Origin: Loxodes magnus | Lineage: Eukaryota; Ciliophora; Karyorelictea; Loxodida; Loxodidae | Direction: 5' to 3' | NCBI GenBank assembly: GCA_946699065.1 | Contig: CAMPDV010001734.1 | Coordinates: 1 to 64,000 of the forward strand | DNA length: 64,000 nucleotides | Part shown: positions 23,401 to 33,389 of the stretch, in pieces | How the letters are laid out: each line of letters opens with the position of its first letter | Position numbering within the stretch: the stretch's first letter is position 1 | The notes under the pieces: generated by a model | Told to the model about the DNA's origin: nothing | Databases searched by the model: none | The model's input: the letters and a program-made list of their open reading frames with translations, nothing else | Made by a program: the position numbers and the translations under genes

Positions 23401-25890
23401 TTAGCAGATAAAAACTATCGAAGTGCCATTAACTGAAAAGAAGAATGTGCTGCAGGTTATACAAGTAATTTATGCGACTCTTACCTATTAAACTACGAAA
23501 GAGTAGAAGAAAATAAATGTGGACCTTGTCCTGACTCTTAAGTTAATATTATAAGAATATTAATGATTATAGTAATCATTATTATAACTCTTGTTGTCAT
23601 AATAAAAAGCATAATAAGTACTGCTAAGAGAGCTGAATAATTGCATCAGTATATTTCAAAATTTTAATGAATTATTTGTAGTTATCAGTGTTAACAGCTT
23701 CGTTTAAGTTTAATTGGCCTGACTCAGTTATATCGCTATTCAGTATAAAGAAACAAACAGGAAATGCGAGTTCATCACTTTTCAGTTTTGGTTGCTTTAT
23801 GTAGTCTAAATCTTAGGAGCAAGCTTAGCAAGCGTTTTATAGAAAATTAATCCTAATGGCGCTTTTACCCATTTTTATCTTCGTAATTTCTACTATTTTT
23901 AGTTGCATTAAAAGTTTACTCTTTACTTGAAAAATGAATACATAACTACCGTTGTAATTGCAGTTTTTTCATTTCATCCAAATATCGGGCATAGTATGCA
24001 GTCAGTATTTTCCTTTATGAGTATCAATGGCAAGATATTCAGTAATTATGATACTGAAATTGAATGTTGAACTTTAGAGCATAAAACGTATGCCATTACA
24101 GTTGGACTACCTGGTATGATAATTTGGGGAATAGGAATTCCAGCTCTATTCTTTTAATTATAAGAAGAAATGAAGATGCCTTTAGTCTTATAAAGGTAAA
24201 ACCAAAGTATGGATTCCTTTATGTTGGATAAAAAAATAATTTTTTGTACTGGGAATTTATAATTTTATATAAAAAAATATTAATCTCCACGATATCTGCT
24301 TTATTCCAGTCCTTCGATGTTCAAATTCAAGCTCTGAGTATACTGCTAGTCTTGGCCTTAGCTTTTTATTATTAGCACTTGTTATAACCTTTCTAAGCAA
24401 CTTCTCTAAACAAATGTGAGCAGTATAGCATACTAGTAAGTGGAGTTGCTGTCTACTGTGGTTTATTTTTCCTTTCTGGAGCTCTAACAATTTAGCAGGT
24501 TTGGTTCTGTTCTTTATAATAATAGTGGCAAATGTAATATTTTTATAATTCTAAGCTAGACAAATGATGTCAAGCATAATGCAAGTAATAATGTTCAAGT
24601 CTCATAAATTCTTTAATACTTTTTGTTCATGATTCTATGTGTCCAATGGCAGACTCCTAAATATGATTGGAGAAATGGACCTAGAAAACTTCAAGCATCG
24701 TAAAAGGTACATCAAAAAATTCATCAATAAGAACTTAGATTTTGAAAGACACCAAGAATAATTATTCAGCGATCTAATGAAAGTCAAGCTTTTGACTAAA
24801 ATTGGAACTTTGAAAAGAAAATAAATGATTTGGTATGTCGATCTGTTCAGACAAGGAAAAGAAAACTTGGACAAGCTAATATAAGTTAATCTAAATGTTT
24901 GGAATGCCAGCGAGTAAATTTTTGAGGACTCTTTAGTAGATTAAAAGTAATAGAAGCAAGACACAAGTTAAAGCCTAAAGAATTTTTAGAATTCTATAGA
25001 GTTTAATAAATCATTTAGAAAAAAGACTGCTTGAGGTAAAACTCATGATGTAAGTGAGGAGTTTAGTGGCTTGAAAGCTGATTTGACTTAATACTTTACA
25101 GATCGAATAAATAACCCTTTAAAAATACAAAGCTAAGGAGTTTATATTCAAAAACTTATTGAAGGTTCTTTTGAATAAAAATCAGAATCAGTAGAGTAAA
25201 ACCAATCTTAGTAATAGTTTAAAACTATTTAAAGCGATTAAAGCTCTTTACTAGAAAGAAAGAATCTAGTTTTAAATTGAATTGAAAACAATTAATCTGA
25301 TGAATCTTAAGATTAAAATTAAGAAAGAGATAGAAAAAAATCTATTTCGAGCATTAGAAAATTGAATCCTATAATAGAAAACTAGAGAAAATTAAACTTA
25401 CCTGAAGATTTATTAAAACAATAAGATACTAAAATGTAGCATCTTTATCTTTGATATCTGATAATATAAATTAAACAAATACTAGCAAAGATAGCAAAAT
25501 TAAAAATTAAGAACTTCCAGAAATAAAAAGAAGAAATAGTTAAAAGATATCTGAAAGATAAAGATATAGAAGAAGCAAGAGAAACAGAAAAACACTCAAA
25601 ATAAGGAAATCTATCTCACTAAGTCTCTAAAAGATTAAATATTTGCTATTCTAAGTGTAAAATAATTAATATAATGAGTTAGGCTAAGAAAATCAATTCT
25701 TCAATTATAACTCTTAGCTTGAGTTAAACTCCCTTAGTTCTGAGGATGTCTAAGTAACTTAATAAATAATATAGGACTTATAAGAAACTTAAAAAGAAGA
25801 GAAAATTGACTTTAACTTAAAAAAGAATTAAAAAAGCTTCAAATAAGAAATTGAAGTTTATGATTTCATCCATTTAAATTGAAAGGAATA
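20450..25890 (+). pseudogene. Beta-helix, cysteine-rich multi-pass ciliate membrane protein, decayed
   Basis: The middle part (about 22240-22720) has Pmp-like beta-helix repeats with GGAI and N-S/F-xxN motifs (KGGAIRLVCFDYL, DEGGAISW). Around 23200-23530 comes a Cys-rich region (CESCPDEL, EECAAGYTSNLCDSY, KCGPCPDS), then transmembrane spans (RILMIIVIIIITLVVII near 23570) and the ciliate-typical block LMNYLQLSVLTASFKFNWPD (about 23680). YDTEIEC-TGA-TLEHK and LPGMIIWGIGIPALFF follow near 24050-24150. The tail to 25.88 kb is Gln/Lys/Ser-rich and cytoplasmic-looking. This order is common in large ciliate surface or secretory membrane proteins of unknown role. At least three frameshifts are visible, so it is a pseudogene. 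TGA sits where relatives have Trp (GYW, CW). Confidence 0.65.
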
Positions 25891-26234
25891 TAAAAAGCAA
25901 GTTTTTAATCAAAGGATGCTTTTAGTAAAGTAAAAATATTTTTTATTTTTATGATTTAACAAGTAAAGAAAGTAAAGAAGTTCAATAAAATAATTAAGGA
26001 ATGCTAAGGGAATTTGATTTAAAATGAAAATATATAATCTAGTATCTCTTATTCTTTTTTGTAAGTAAACATTTATTTATTTTTAATAAATTATGCAAAG
26101 GATTAAAATTTAAATACTTCTAGTATTTTCAACTTAAAATGTTCACTTTCATCTTCTTTCTTACTTTTATTAAATGCTAATAAAAAGAATTTTTTCAAAT
26201 TTCCTTTTTCTCTTTTTTTATTTTTTTGAATAAA

Positions 26235-26307
26235 AACTCAACGTGGGGCTCGAACCCACGAACACCAGATTAAGAGTCTGACACTCTACCGACTGAGCTA
26301 GCCAGGC
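26235..26307 (-). tRNA. tRNA-Lys (anticodon CTT)
   Basis: The reverse complement folds as a 73-nt cloverleaf without intron: D stem GCTC/GAGT, anticodon arm TCAGA-CTCTTAA-TCTGG giving anticodon CTT, and T arm GTGGG-TTCGAGC-CCCAC. D, anticodon and T arms are canonical. The acceptor stem (GCCTGGC against GTTGAGT) is poor, with one C-A mismatch and several G-U pairs, so it may be drifting toward a pseudogene. No CCA is encoded, as expected in eukaryotes. A T run follows at the 3' side (26221-26227 in plus coordinates), a plausible Pol III terminator. Confidence 0.85.
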
Positions 26308-26309
26308 TT

Positions 26310-28525
26310 ATATTTTATTAAATAAAGATACTATAAGTATAAAATTTAGTGATCTCCTTTTTTAATAAAAATCAGTTAATTTATTCAGGAAATTCTTAAT
26401 TCTTTTTAAGTTTAAAATTTTATTTTTGCCTTTTAATTATTTTATCTCATTACTAAAAGTTAAGCATTGTAGAATATTCTCGAGACATGTTTTAATAATT
26501 TTTTATTTAGAGCATAATTATTGATTTATCTCTTATTATTTATAGTAAGGTATATTTGCTTTTATTTAACAAAATTAAATCCAATGGCAATATAATTTTT
26601 TTTGGAAATAACCACAAAAAAGATTCCAATTTGTCTAGGTAATTAATGATATAAGCGTAAAATAATAAAAATATTGATATCAAAACCCTTAAAATAATGC
26701 TTCATTCTCACTTGTTTTTTTCATATTTTTTCCATTAAATTTTTAAGATTTGTACCTTACAACTATCACAAAACTATAATTTCCACTCTTAAATAACCTG
26801 CAAAATTTAGTTTACTCTTTAAAAATTCAGATTTTGGAAATTATTTAATTTACTTCATAAGTTTAATCATTATATAGTTTTCACTTTATTCTATGCAATA
26901 AATAGAAAAATAAGGATATTAAAAGGAAAGTTAGTTCTATTTAAGTTTATAAGGCAATAGCTATTAAAATGTATCTACTCAACAGAAAAAATAGATGAAG
27001 CTTGTATGCTTCTATACTTTATATTGAGATTAAATCTAAACTTAATAAATTAAGTTTCATATCGAATTTTTTAATCCAGTAAAGGTTTTTAATACAATCA
27101 ATCATTTATATAATATCTTTTTAGTTTAATTTAATCTTTATAATGTCATTATTCTTTTTACTCCCATTAATTATCTTTTTAGCTTTTATATACTCCAGTT
27201 TTATTAAATACCTTAAAAAATTTCCATTAAGAATGTTCATTCATTTCACAAAAAAAAACTTTCTTTAAGTTTAAACAAACTAGAAAATAAAGAAAAGATA
27301 GCCAAACCTTTTATCTTTATCAATTTATTTAGCATCACTTTAACTTTTTTCACTTAATATAGCTTTGCTATCCTTTAATGAATAACTAGTGTAATATTAA
27401 AGAAACTTTTAAAAAGAATTAAGAACTGTATAAAAGTAAATACCTTTGTAAAATGCTTAATTTATATAGATCAGATATATTCAGGTTCAATTAATTTGGC
27501 CTACATTTAAATGGAGTTGTTAATTTTATATATTACTTGCATAGAGAAAAAACGAGAAGAATCAAAAATAAAAATAAGCTAATAACGAAAAAATTTTTTA
27601 CTAAGCAATACATAAGAATTCGTTAACAGGAAAATGAAATATTAGAATTCATAAAAGTACTATAAATGAATGTTGTTGTAAAAGGATTAAAGTTAATTAA
27701 TTTTATTCAAATGGTAATAATTACATAGATCTAAAGTAGAACAAGCAATAACTTAAGGAGAAGAAAATAAAAATCAAAAAAAGTATCTTAACTAGAAGTA
27801 AATTTTTAAATTAACTAAGTGTTTTAATAGTCAATTTAATATAGATTGCATCACTAGAGGAATTATTTCTAAATCTATTTTAAAATACCGATAAAGCGTG
27901 AATAATAGATGAAAATCATTAATACATGTATAAGAAAAATGAATGGTACTAATGTGAAGTAAGAGTTATTAAAAAGGCATAACTTCAAATTTTAATTATA
28001 TATTAAATTTTTATTCTTGTATATGCAAATAAAGTATAATAATAGATTAAAATATTTGAAACTAAAATATATAAAAAGAAGAGTATATTTGAGCGCTTCT
28101 AATATATTTAATCATTTTTCTTAAGGTATTCTGTTTTTTAATACAATGAAAAATTATTTTCTGTGGATAAAGCTAAAGTAATAAAAGCTAGAGTTAGATA
28201 ATTTGATTTGATAATTATATAAAATAAAAAGTTCTTTTGTAATTAAGTATTCTAATCTTAACTTTGAGTACTTTGGATTGACTGATATATATAATTTAAC
28301 AAAAAAATATTAAATAAAACTAAAATCAAGGAAAAAAGCACATTAAATAGGGAAAAGTTAAGATTAACCTTTAAGCTAAAAAAGAATAAAAAAATTATAA
28401 AAATATCTTAAAAAAAGTTTATAAACAAATGGAATAAATAATAACAAAAAATTTTTAAGTAAAATATTCTCAAATTATTATAATTTAATTAGTTTTAAAA
28501 AGGCTAATCTTAATTTTTAATTTTA
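26310..28525. other. AT-rich DNA without recognisable genes
   Basis: About 2.2 kb, AT-rich, with no coherent frame, RNA gene or repeat recognised. Confidence 0.6.
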
Positions 28526-28529
28526 AACT

Positions 28530-29150
28530 AAAAGAGTTTTTGGACTGCAACTTCTTGCAGTTTAACGACTCCAACACTCCCTTCATGGGATAACGGGGAT
28601 ATCCTGTTTCTTTCGAAAAGCAGCTGCCAGGGAGCTCCATCGCTATGGGTAGCCAGGCTTCAAGCCCCTACCAGGAGTGGATAATCAAGAGACCAGGGAC
28701 TTTCTAAGCGACAGGAAAGGAACTTGTTCCTAGCCATAAAACCAGAAAGTATGATTCAGAAGTTCAATCTCAGCTCCCACCATCTTTTTAATATAAAAGG
28801 CTAATCTTAAAAAAGTTAAGTTTTAATCTTTAAAAATAATTATCTAATAATTGAAAAGATGTGGGAGATGAGAATGACCTTCGTGACAACACGTTCTGGT
28901 TTTATGGCTAGGAACAAGTTCCTTTCCTGTCGCTGAGAAAGTCCCTGGTCAGAGTCATTTTCTGAAGGGAACGCTGTCTTTGAGATTATCCGTTCTTGGT
29001 AGGGGCTTGAAGCCTGGTTGCTCATAGCGATGTAGCTCCATAGTAGCTGTGCCTAGAGCACAACAGGATATCCCCATTATTCCATAAAAAGAGAGCGTCG
29101 GGTTGTACAATCGGAAAGGAGTTTCCTGTCCAAAAGCTTTTTTAGTTGAA
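28530..29150. repeat. GC-rich imperfect inverted repeat (foldback)
   Basis: Left arm (about 28530-28790) and right arm (about 28855-29150) are imperfect reverse complements around an AT-rich spacer. Shared blocks include GGCTTCAAGCCCCTACCA, AGCGACAGGAAAGGAACTTG followed by TTCCTAGCCATAAAACCAGA, and GGGGATATCCTGTT. Arms are roughly half G+C, in sharp contrast to the flanks. It could be a MITE/foldback element, a hairpin RNA source, or a tail-to-tail duplication of a foreign gene. Each arm also has a matching short frame with QASSPYQE, so a coding origin is possible. Confidence 0.75.
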
Positions 29151-29679
29151 ATTAATTTAAAAAAAATTATCTAAAAATAATTTTAATTAAAATAAAATAA
29201 ATAACGGAAAAATAAAAAATTAAGAGGTTTAAATCTCATCTTTGAGTAAAATTTATTTTTAATTTATTATATTATATTTCTTTTAGCTTTTTCTCTTACT
29301 CATTTTAAGGTTTTGCATTAAAATTACATTTTTTAAATATTTTTTTAAAAACTTTAGTGCTTTAGAAATTTCAATTTATTAATTTTTTCTTTTAAATTAT
29401 CTTAAAATATTTAATTTTTTTATTTAGTGAGCTTAAAAATTAATTTAAAATTAAAAATAATATAATATTTAAATAATATTATAATAATATTTTAATTGTT
29501 TAATATTAATAATTTATTATATGTTTATATTTATAAAAATAGATATAATTCATAAAATAAGATAGTAAGTTTAATATTTTATTATTATTTCTGTTTAATT
29601 CTTGTAAATGTGCTTATTTTTGTCTAGTAAGAGTTATTTGTTTTAAGGATGAAATGTTCTAAAAATAATAATAAAAGAA

Positions 29680-30675
29680 ATGCTCTAGGTTGTTAAATGT
29701 CAATCTTGTAATGGAGATTTCGATGGATAGAGGAAAGTTCCAATGGTCCTTCCATGTAACCACAATATTTGTCTCACTTGTGCATCTGATTAATATTAGA
29801 GAAACTTGAGTATCAAATGTTTCGACTAATCTTGCTAATAGATCCATAAGTTACGTCCTTATTAGTTACCAGAGGATACTCAGTTGTTAAAGTGTTTAGA
29901 GTAAAAGGGGATACAAAGTAACATTACTTTATTTGAAGCTTATTAGACTAAAATCCGTTCAGCATATACAATGTTGTCTGAGTAGCAGTCTAGCTTTCTC
30001 TAATAGCTAATAAATAATCTCAACCAATATGTTTTCAAGAATAGTTTGGTTAAATAGAGAGATTTAAAATAGTTGGCTAGATAGTTAAGTTAATAGTTAG
30101 GATATCTCAAGTATTAGTAGCTATAGATCAGTAAATAAGGTAATGTTTAATAAGCCACCTAAGAAAGTAGTATTCATCCTAGAGTGGAGTAGTTGGTATC
30201 AAAGTTAGTTAAGGAAGCTTAAGAAATCTTTTAATAGATCTCCTAGGTATCGGTTAATGTTTTTGAGGAGAGGGATAGAATGAAAGTTTAAATGGATACA
30301 TTAAGTCAGGTTAACGGTGATTATCTAGCTTAGATTTAGTAGTTGAGTTAGCAAGTTTCGAGTATTTAATAGGAGAGAGCACAAATAGTAAATGAGTTGG
30401 TTGTAACTAAGGATGCTTTGAAGAAGCTTAATTAGTTTAGTGGTGACAATGACAGAAAGATTGTGCAGATGGGATAGTAGTTTTAGGATCTATAGAGTTA
30501 GAAGATGAGTATTGAGAAATAGGTTTAGGATCTGTTGAATGAGAAATAGGTGCTTGCGACATAGTATCATTATTGTTAGTAATAATTATCTGAGGTTAAG
30601 TAATAGAATATGTTGAAGCCAGTTACTCCTTAAGAGGTATAAAAAGTTAAGCCATAGTAAGTTTCCTAATCTTGA
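29680..30675 (+). CDS. RING-finger coiled-coil protein (copy B, 331 aa to first TGA)
   Basis: Start ATG 29680 is the first in-frame ATG after an upstream TGA. With TAA/TAG as Gln the frame is open for 331 codons. Residues about 7-55 form a RING: CQSC, then VLPCNHNICLTC, then CFDQSC, giving the C3HC4 zinc ligand pattern; a ubiquitin-ligase role is inferred from the family. Residues about 90-325 are Gln-rich coiled coil (SQQVSSIQQERAQIVNEL, QKMSIEKQVQDLL). The terminal TGA at 30673 lies in VSQS-TGA-WKKV. The same frame continues into a ubiquitin-like segment, and copy C has TAA at this site, so TGA may be a premature stop or a Trp codon. It is the most intact gene of the family in the window. 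Confidence 0.75.
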
Positions 30676-30928
30676 TGGAAAAAGGTCACGAATAAAGAAA
30701 TCTAAATATCGATAGTATCTCCGAATAATAAATCTGTGAAGCTTATGGTTAAGCAAGGCACTATTATCTAATAGCTATATGAAATTATATAAAAATAAAC
30801 AAATTTATACTGATGGTCATTGGCTATCTATAAGAATGGCAATGAGTTAGAGAAAAAATAGACAATGCAATCTTATAATATAATGGATGGGGAATAGTTA
30901 TAAATGAGATGGAGTTAATTTTTTATAA
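30676..30928 (+). other. Ubiquitin-like segment in frame after the RING gene
   Basis: Continues the frame of the RING gene: ISIVSPNNKSVKLMVKQG, a central helix IIQQLYEIIQKQ, then LAIYKNGNELEKKQTM, SYNIMDGEQLQMRW. The strand-helix-strand order and the YNGxxL...DGxxL pattern are those of ubiquitin folds. There is no C-terminal Gly-Gly. One in-frame TGA (30811, LY-TGA-WSL) stands where copy A has GAA. With UGA as sense the ancestral protein would be RING-coiled coil-Ubl. The region after 30928 (Phe/Ile/Gln-rich) does not look coding. Confidence 0.6.
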
Positions 30929-30998
30929 TATATGTAGATGGTAAATAATCTAATTAAAGGAGGTACGTCACATTTCTAAGTTTTTATTTTTAAAATAG

Positions 30999-31875
30999 GT
31001 AAGTCATTTTAATATTCTTAACTTATAGTTGGTAAGTATTTTAATATTCTTAACTTATAGTATGTAAGCATTTTAATATTCCTAACTTATAGTTGGTAAG
31101 TATTTTAATATTCTTAACTTATAGGAGGTAAGCATTTTAATAATCTTAAAACTATAGGCTGTAAGTAAAGGTTTAATATTCTTAACTTATAGTTGGTAAG
31201 CATTTTAATATTCCTAACTTATAGTTGGTAAGGATTTTAATATTCTTAACTTAGGTAAGTTATTTTAATATTCTTAACTTATAGGAGGTAAGCATTTTAA
31301 TAATCTTAAAACTATAGGCTGTAAGTAAAGGTTTAATATTCTTAACTTATAGTTGGTAAGCATTTTAATATTCCTAACTTATAGTTGGTAAGTATTTTAA
31401 TATTCTTAACTTATAGGAGGTAAGCATTTTAATAATCTTAAAACTATAGGCTGTAAGTAAAGGTTTAATATTCTTAACTTATAGTTGGTAAGCATTTTAA
31501 TATTCCTAACTTATAGTTGGTAAGGATTTTAATATTCTTAACTTAGGTAAGTTATTTTAATATTCTTAACTTATAGGAGGTAAGCATTTTAATAATCTTA
31601 AAACTATAGGCTGTAAGTAAAGGTTTAATATTCTTAACTTATAGTTGGTAAGCATTTTAATATTCCTAACTTATAGTTGGTAAGGATTTTAATATTCTTA
31701 ACTTAGGTAAGTATTTTAATATTCTTAACTTATAGAATGTAAGCATTTTAATATTTCTTAACTTATAGCTAGTAAGTATTTTAATATTCTTAACTTATAG
31801 CATGTAAGCATTTTAATATTCTTAACTTAGGTAAGTTATTTTAATATTCTTAACTTATAGAACGTAAGTATTTAC
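30999..31875 (+). repeat. Tandem array of intron-like units, copy B, with higher-order repeat
   Basis: Same units as copy A (GTAAG ... TTCTTAAC or TTCCTAAC ... TTATAG) but about twice as long. A composite block that contains the divergent unit TTTTAATAATCTTAAAAC followed by GGCTGTAAGTAAAGG recurs four times (near 31128, 31284, 31418 and 31574), about 134-156 bp apart. Spacers between units are mostly TTG, AGG or none. It ends at TACTGA (31873-31878), as does copy A. Confidence 0.8.
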
Positions 31876-32563
31876 TGATCAGGGGGTAATATACAACTTG
31901 ACATATGTTTATAAGTTTGGGATAGTAATATATATTTTAATCAATATTAGAAAAAGGTATTTTAGGTTTAGATATTTTATTTTAGAATGTAACAATTGGA
32001 GTAAATATTAGTATGTAAGGTTGTTTTTTACGGTTTAATTAAATAGATGGTAAGTTTAAATTTATATAAGTTGGTACAAATGAGTTTAAAGATAATGGCT
32101 ATAGGGTGTATTTTTTGTGAAATAAGGGGGTGAGTTTGTTAATGTGAATTCAGGTTGTATGAACTTCATGGTTGTAGTGATGGACAAATCTGGAAGCAAA
32201 CTATGAAAGCGAACAACTAATATACTTAATAATAACTTTTATTAATTAAAAAAATTAAATTAATAACTATATGTTTATATTTATATATTTATATATATGT
32301 ATACATATTTATGAGTTTGAAGGTATTTCTTCTTCTATATTAATATGTATATATATATATAAATGCATATATTTATATATATTTATATATATTTATATAT
32401 ATAAATACATTTATATATGTGTATATTTATATATATGTTAATATTTTTATGAGTTTATATGTTTATATATGAAAGATTGTTTATAAGTTTAAATAAAGTT
32501 AGTTATAAATACTATTTAGTGTGTGTATGGTTAGTAAATAAAAGTTGCTTATAAATACTATTT
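31876..32563. other. AT-rich spacer with TA/TATA microsatellite
   Basis: Conserved with 2383-2930 in copy A up to about 32270, then an insertion of alternating TATA/ATTTATATAT repeats (about 32270-32470) absent from A. No gene seen. Confidence 0.6.
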
Positions 32564-33387
32564 AGAGTGATAAGAGTGATAAGAGTGATAAGAGTGATAA
32601 GAGTGATAAGAGTGATAAGAGTGATAAGAGTGATAATAGTGATAAGAGTGATAAGAGTGATAAGAGTGATAAGAGTGATAAGAGTGATAAGAGTGATAAG
32701 AGTGATAAGAGTGATAAGAGTGATAAGAGTGATAAGAGTGATAAGAGTGATAAGAGTGATAAGAGTGATAAGAGTGATAAGAGTGATAAGAGTGATAAGA
32801 GTGATAAGAGTGATAAGAGTGATAAGAGTGATAAGAGTGATAAGAGTGATAAGAGTGATAAGAGTGATAAGAGTGATAAGAGTGATAAGAGTGATAAGAG
32901 TGATAATAGTGATAAGAGTGATAAGAGTGATAAGAGTGATAAGAGTGATAAGAGTGATAAGAGTGATAAGAGTGATAAGAGTGATAAGAGTGATAAGAGT
33001 GATAAGAGTGATAAGAGTGATAAGAGTGATAAGAGTGATAAGAGTGATAAGAGTGATAAGAGTGATAAGAGTGATAATAGTGATAAGAGTGATAAGAGTG
33101 ATAAGAGTGATAAGAGTGATAAGAGTGATAAGAGTGATAAGAGTGATAAGAGTGATAAGAGTGATAAGAGTGATAAGAGTGATAAGAGTGATAAGAGTGA
33201 TAAGAGTGATAAGAGTGATAAGAGTGATAAGAGTGATAAGAGTGATAAGAGTGATAAGAGTGATAAGAGTGATAAGAGTGATAAGAGTGATAAGAGTGAT
33301 AAGAGTGATAAGAGTGATAAGAGTGATAAGAGTGATAAGAGTGATAAGAGTGATAAGAGTGATAAGAGTGATAAGAGTGATAATAGT
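32564..33387 (+). repeat. 9-bp minisatellite (AGAGTGATA)n, about 91 copies
   Basis: Nearly perfect head-to-tail array of the 9-mer GAGTGATAA. The only visible variants are four units with TAG instead of GAG (ending 32640, 32910, 33081 and 33387), at spacings of 30, 19 and 34 units. One frame reads Arg-Val-Ile repeats and another contains TGA in each unit. Such homogeneity implies recent expansion. The corresponding place in copy A (2935-3010) has only a few imperfect units. Confidence 0.95.
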
Positions 33388-33389
33388 AT

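Noticed and set aside
28840-29025. Minus-strand 61-codon frame in the foldback
   Set aside because: Only partly shared between the two arms and not like other coding sequence; kept as part of the inverted repeat, coding origin left open.
28530-29150. rRNA or SRP RNA fragment
   Set aside because: GC content suggested an RNA gene, but no stretch matched conserved rRNA or SRP cores that I know.
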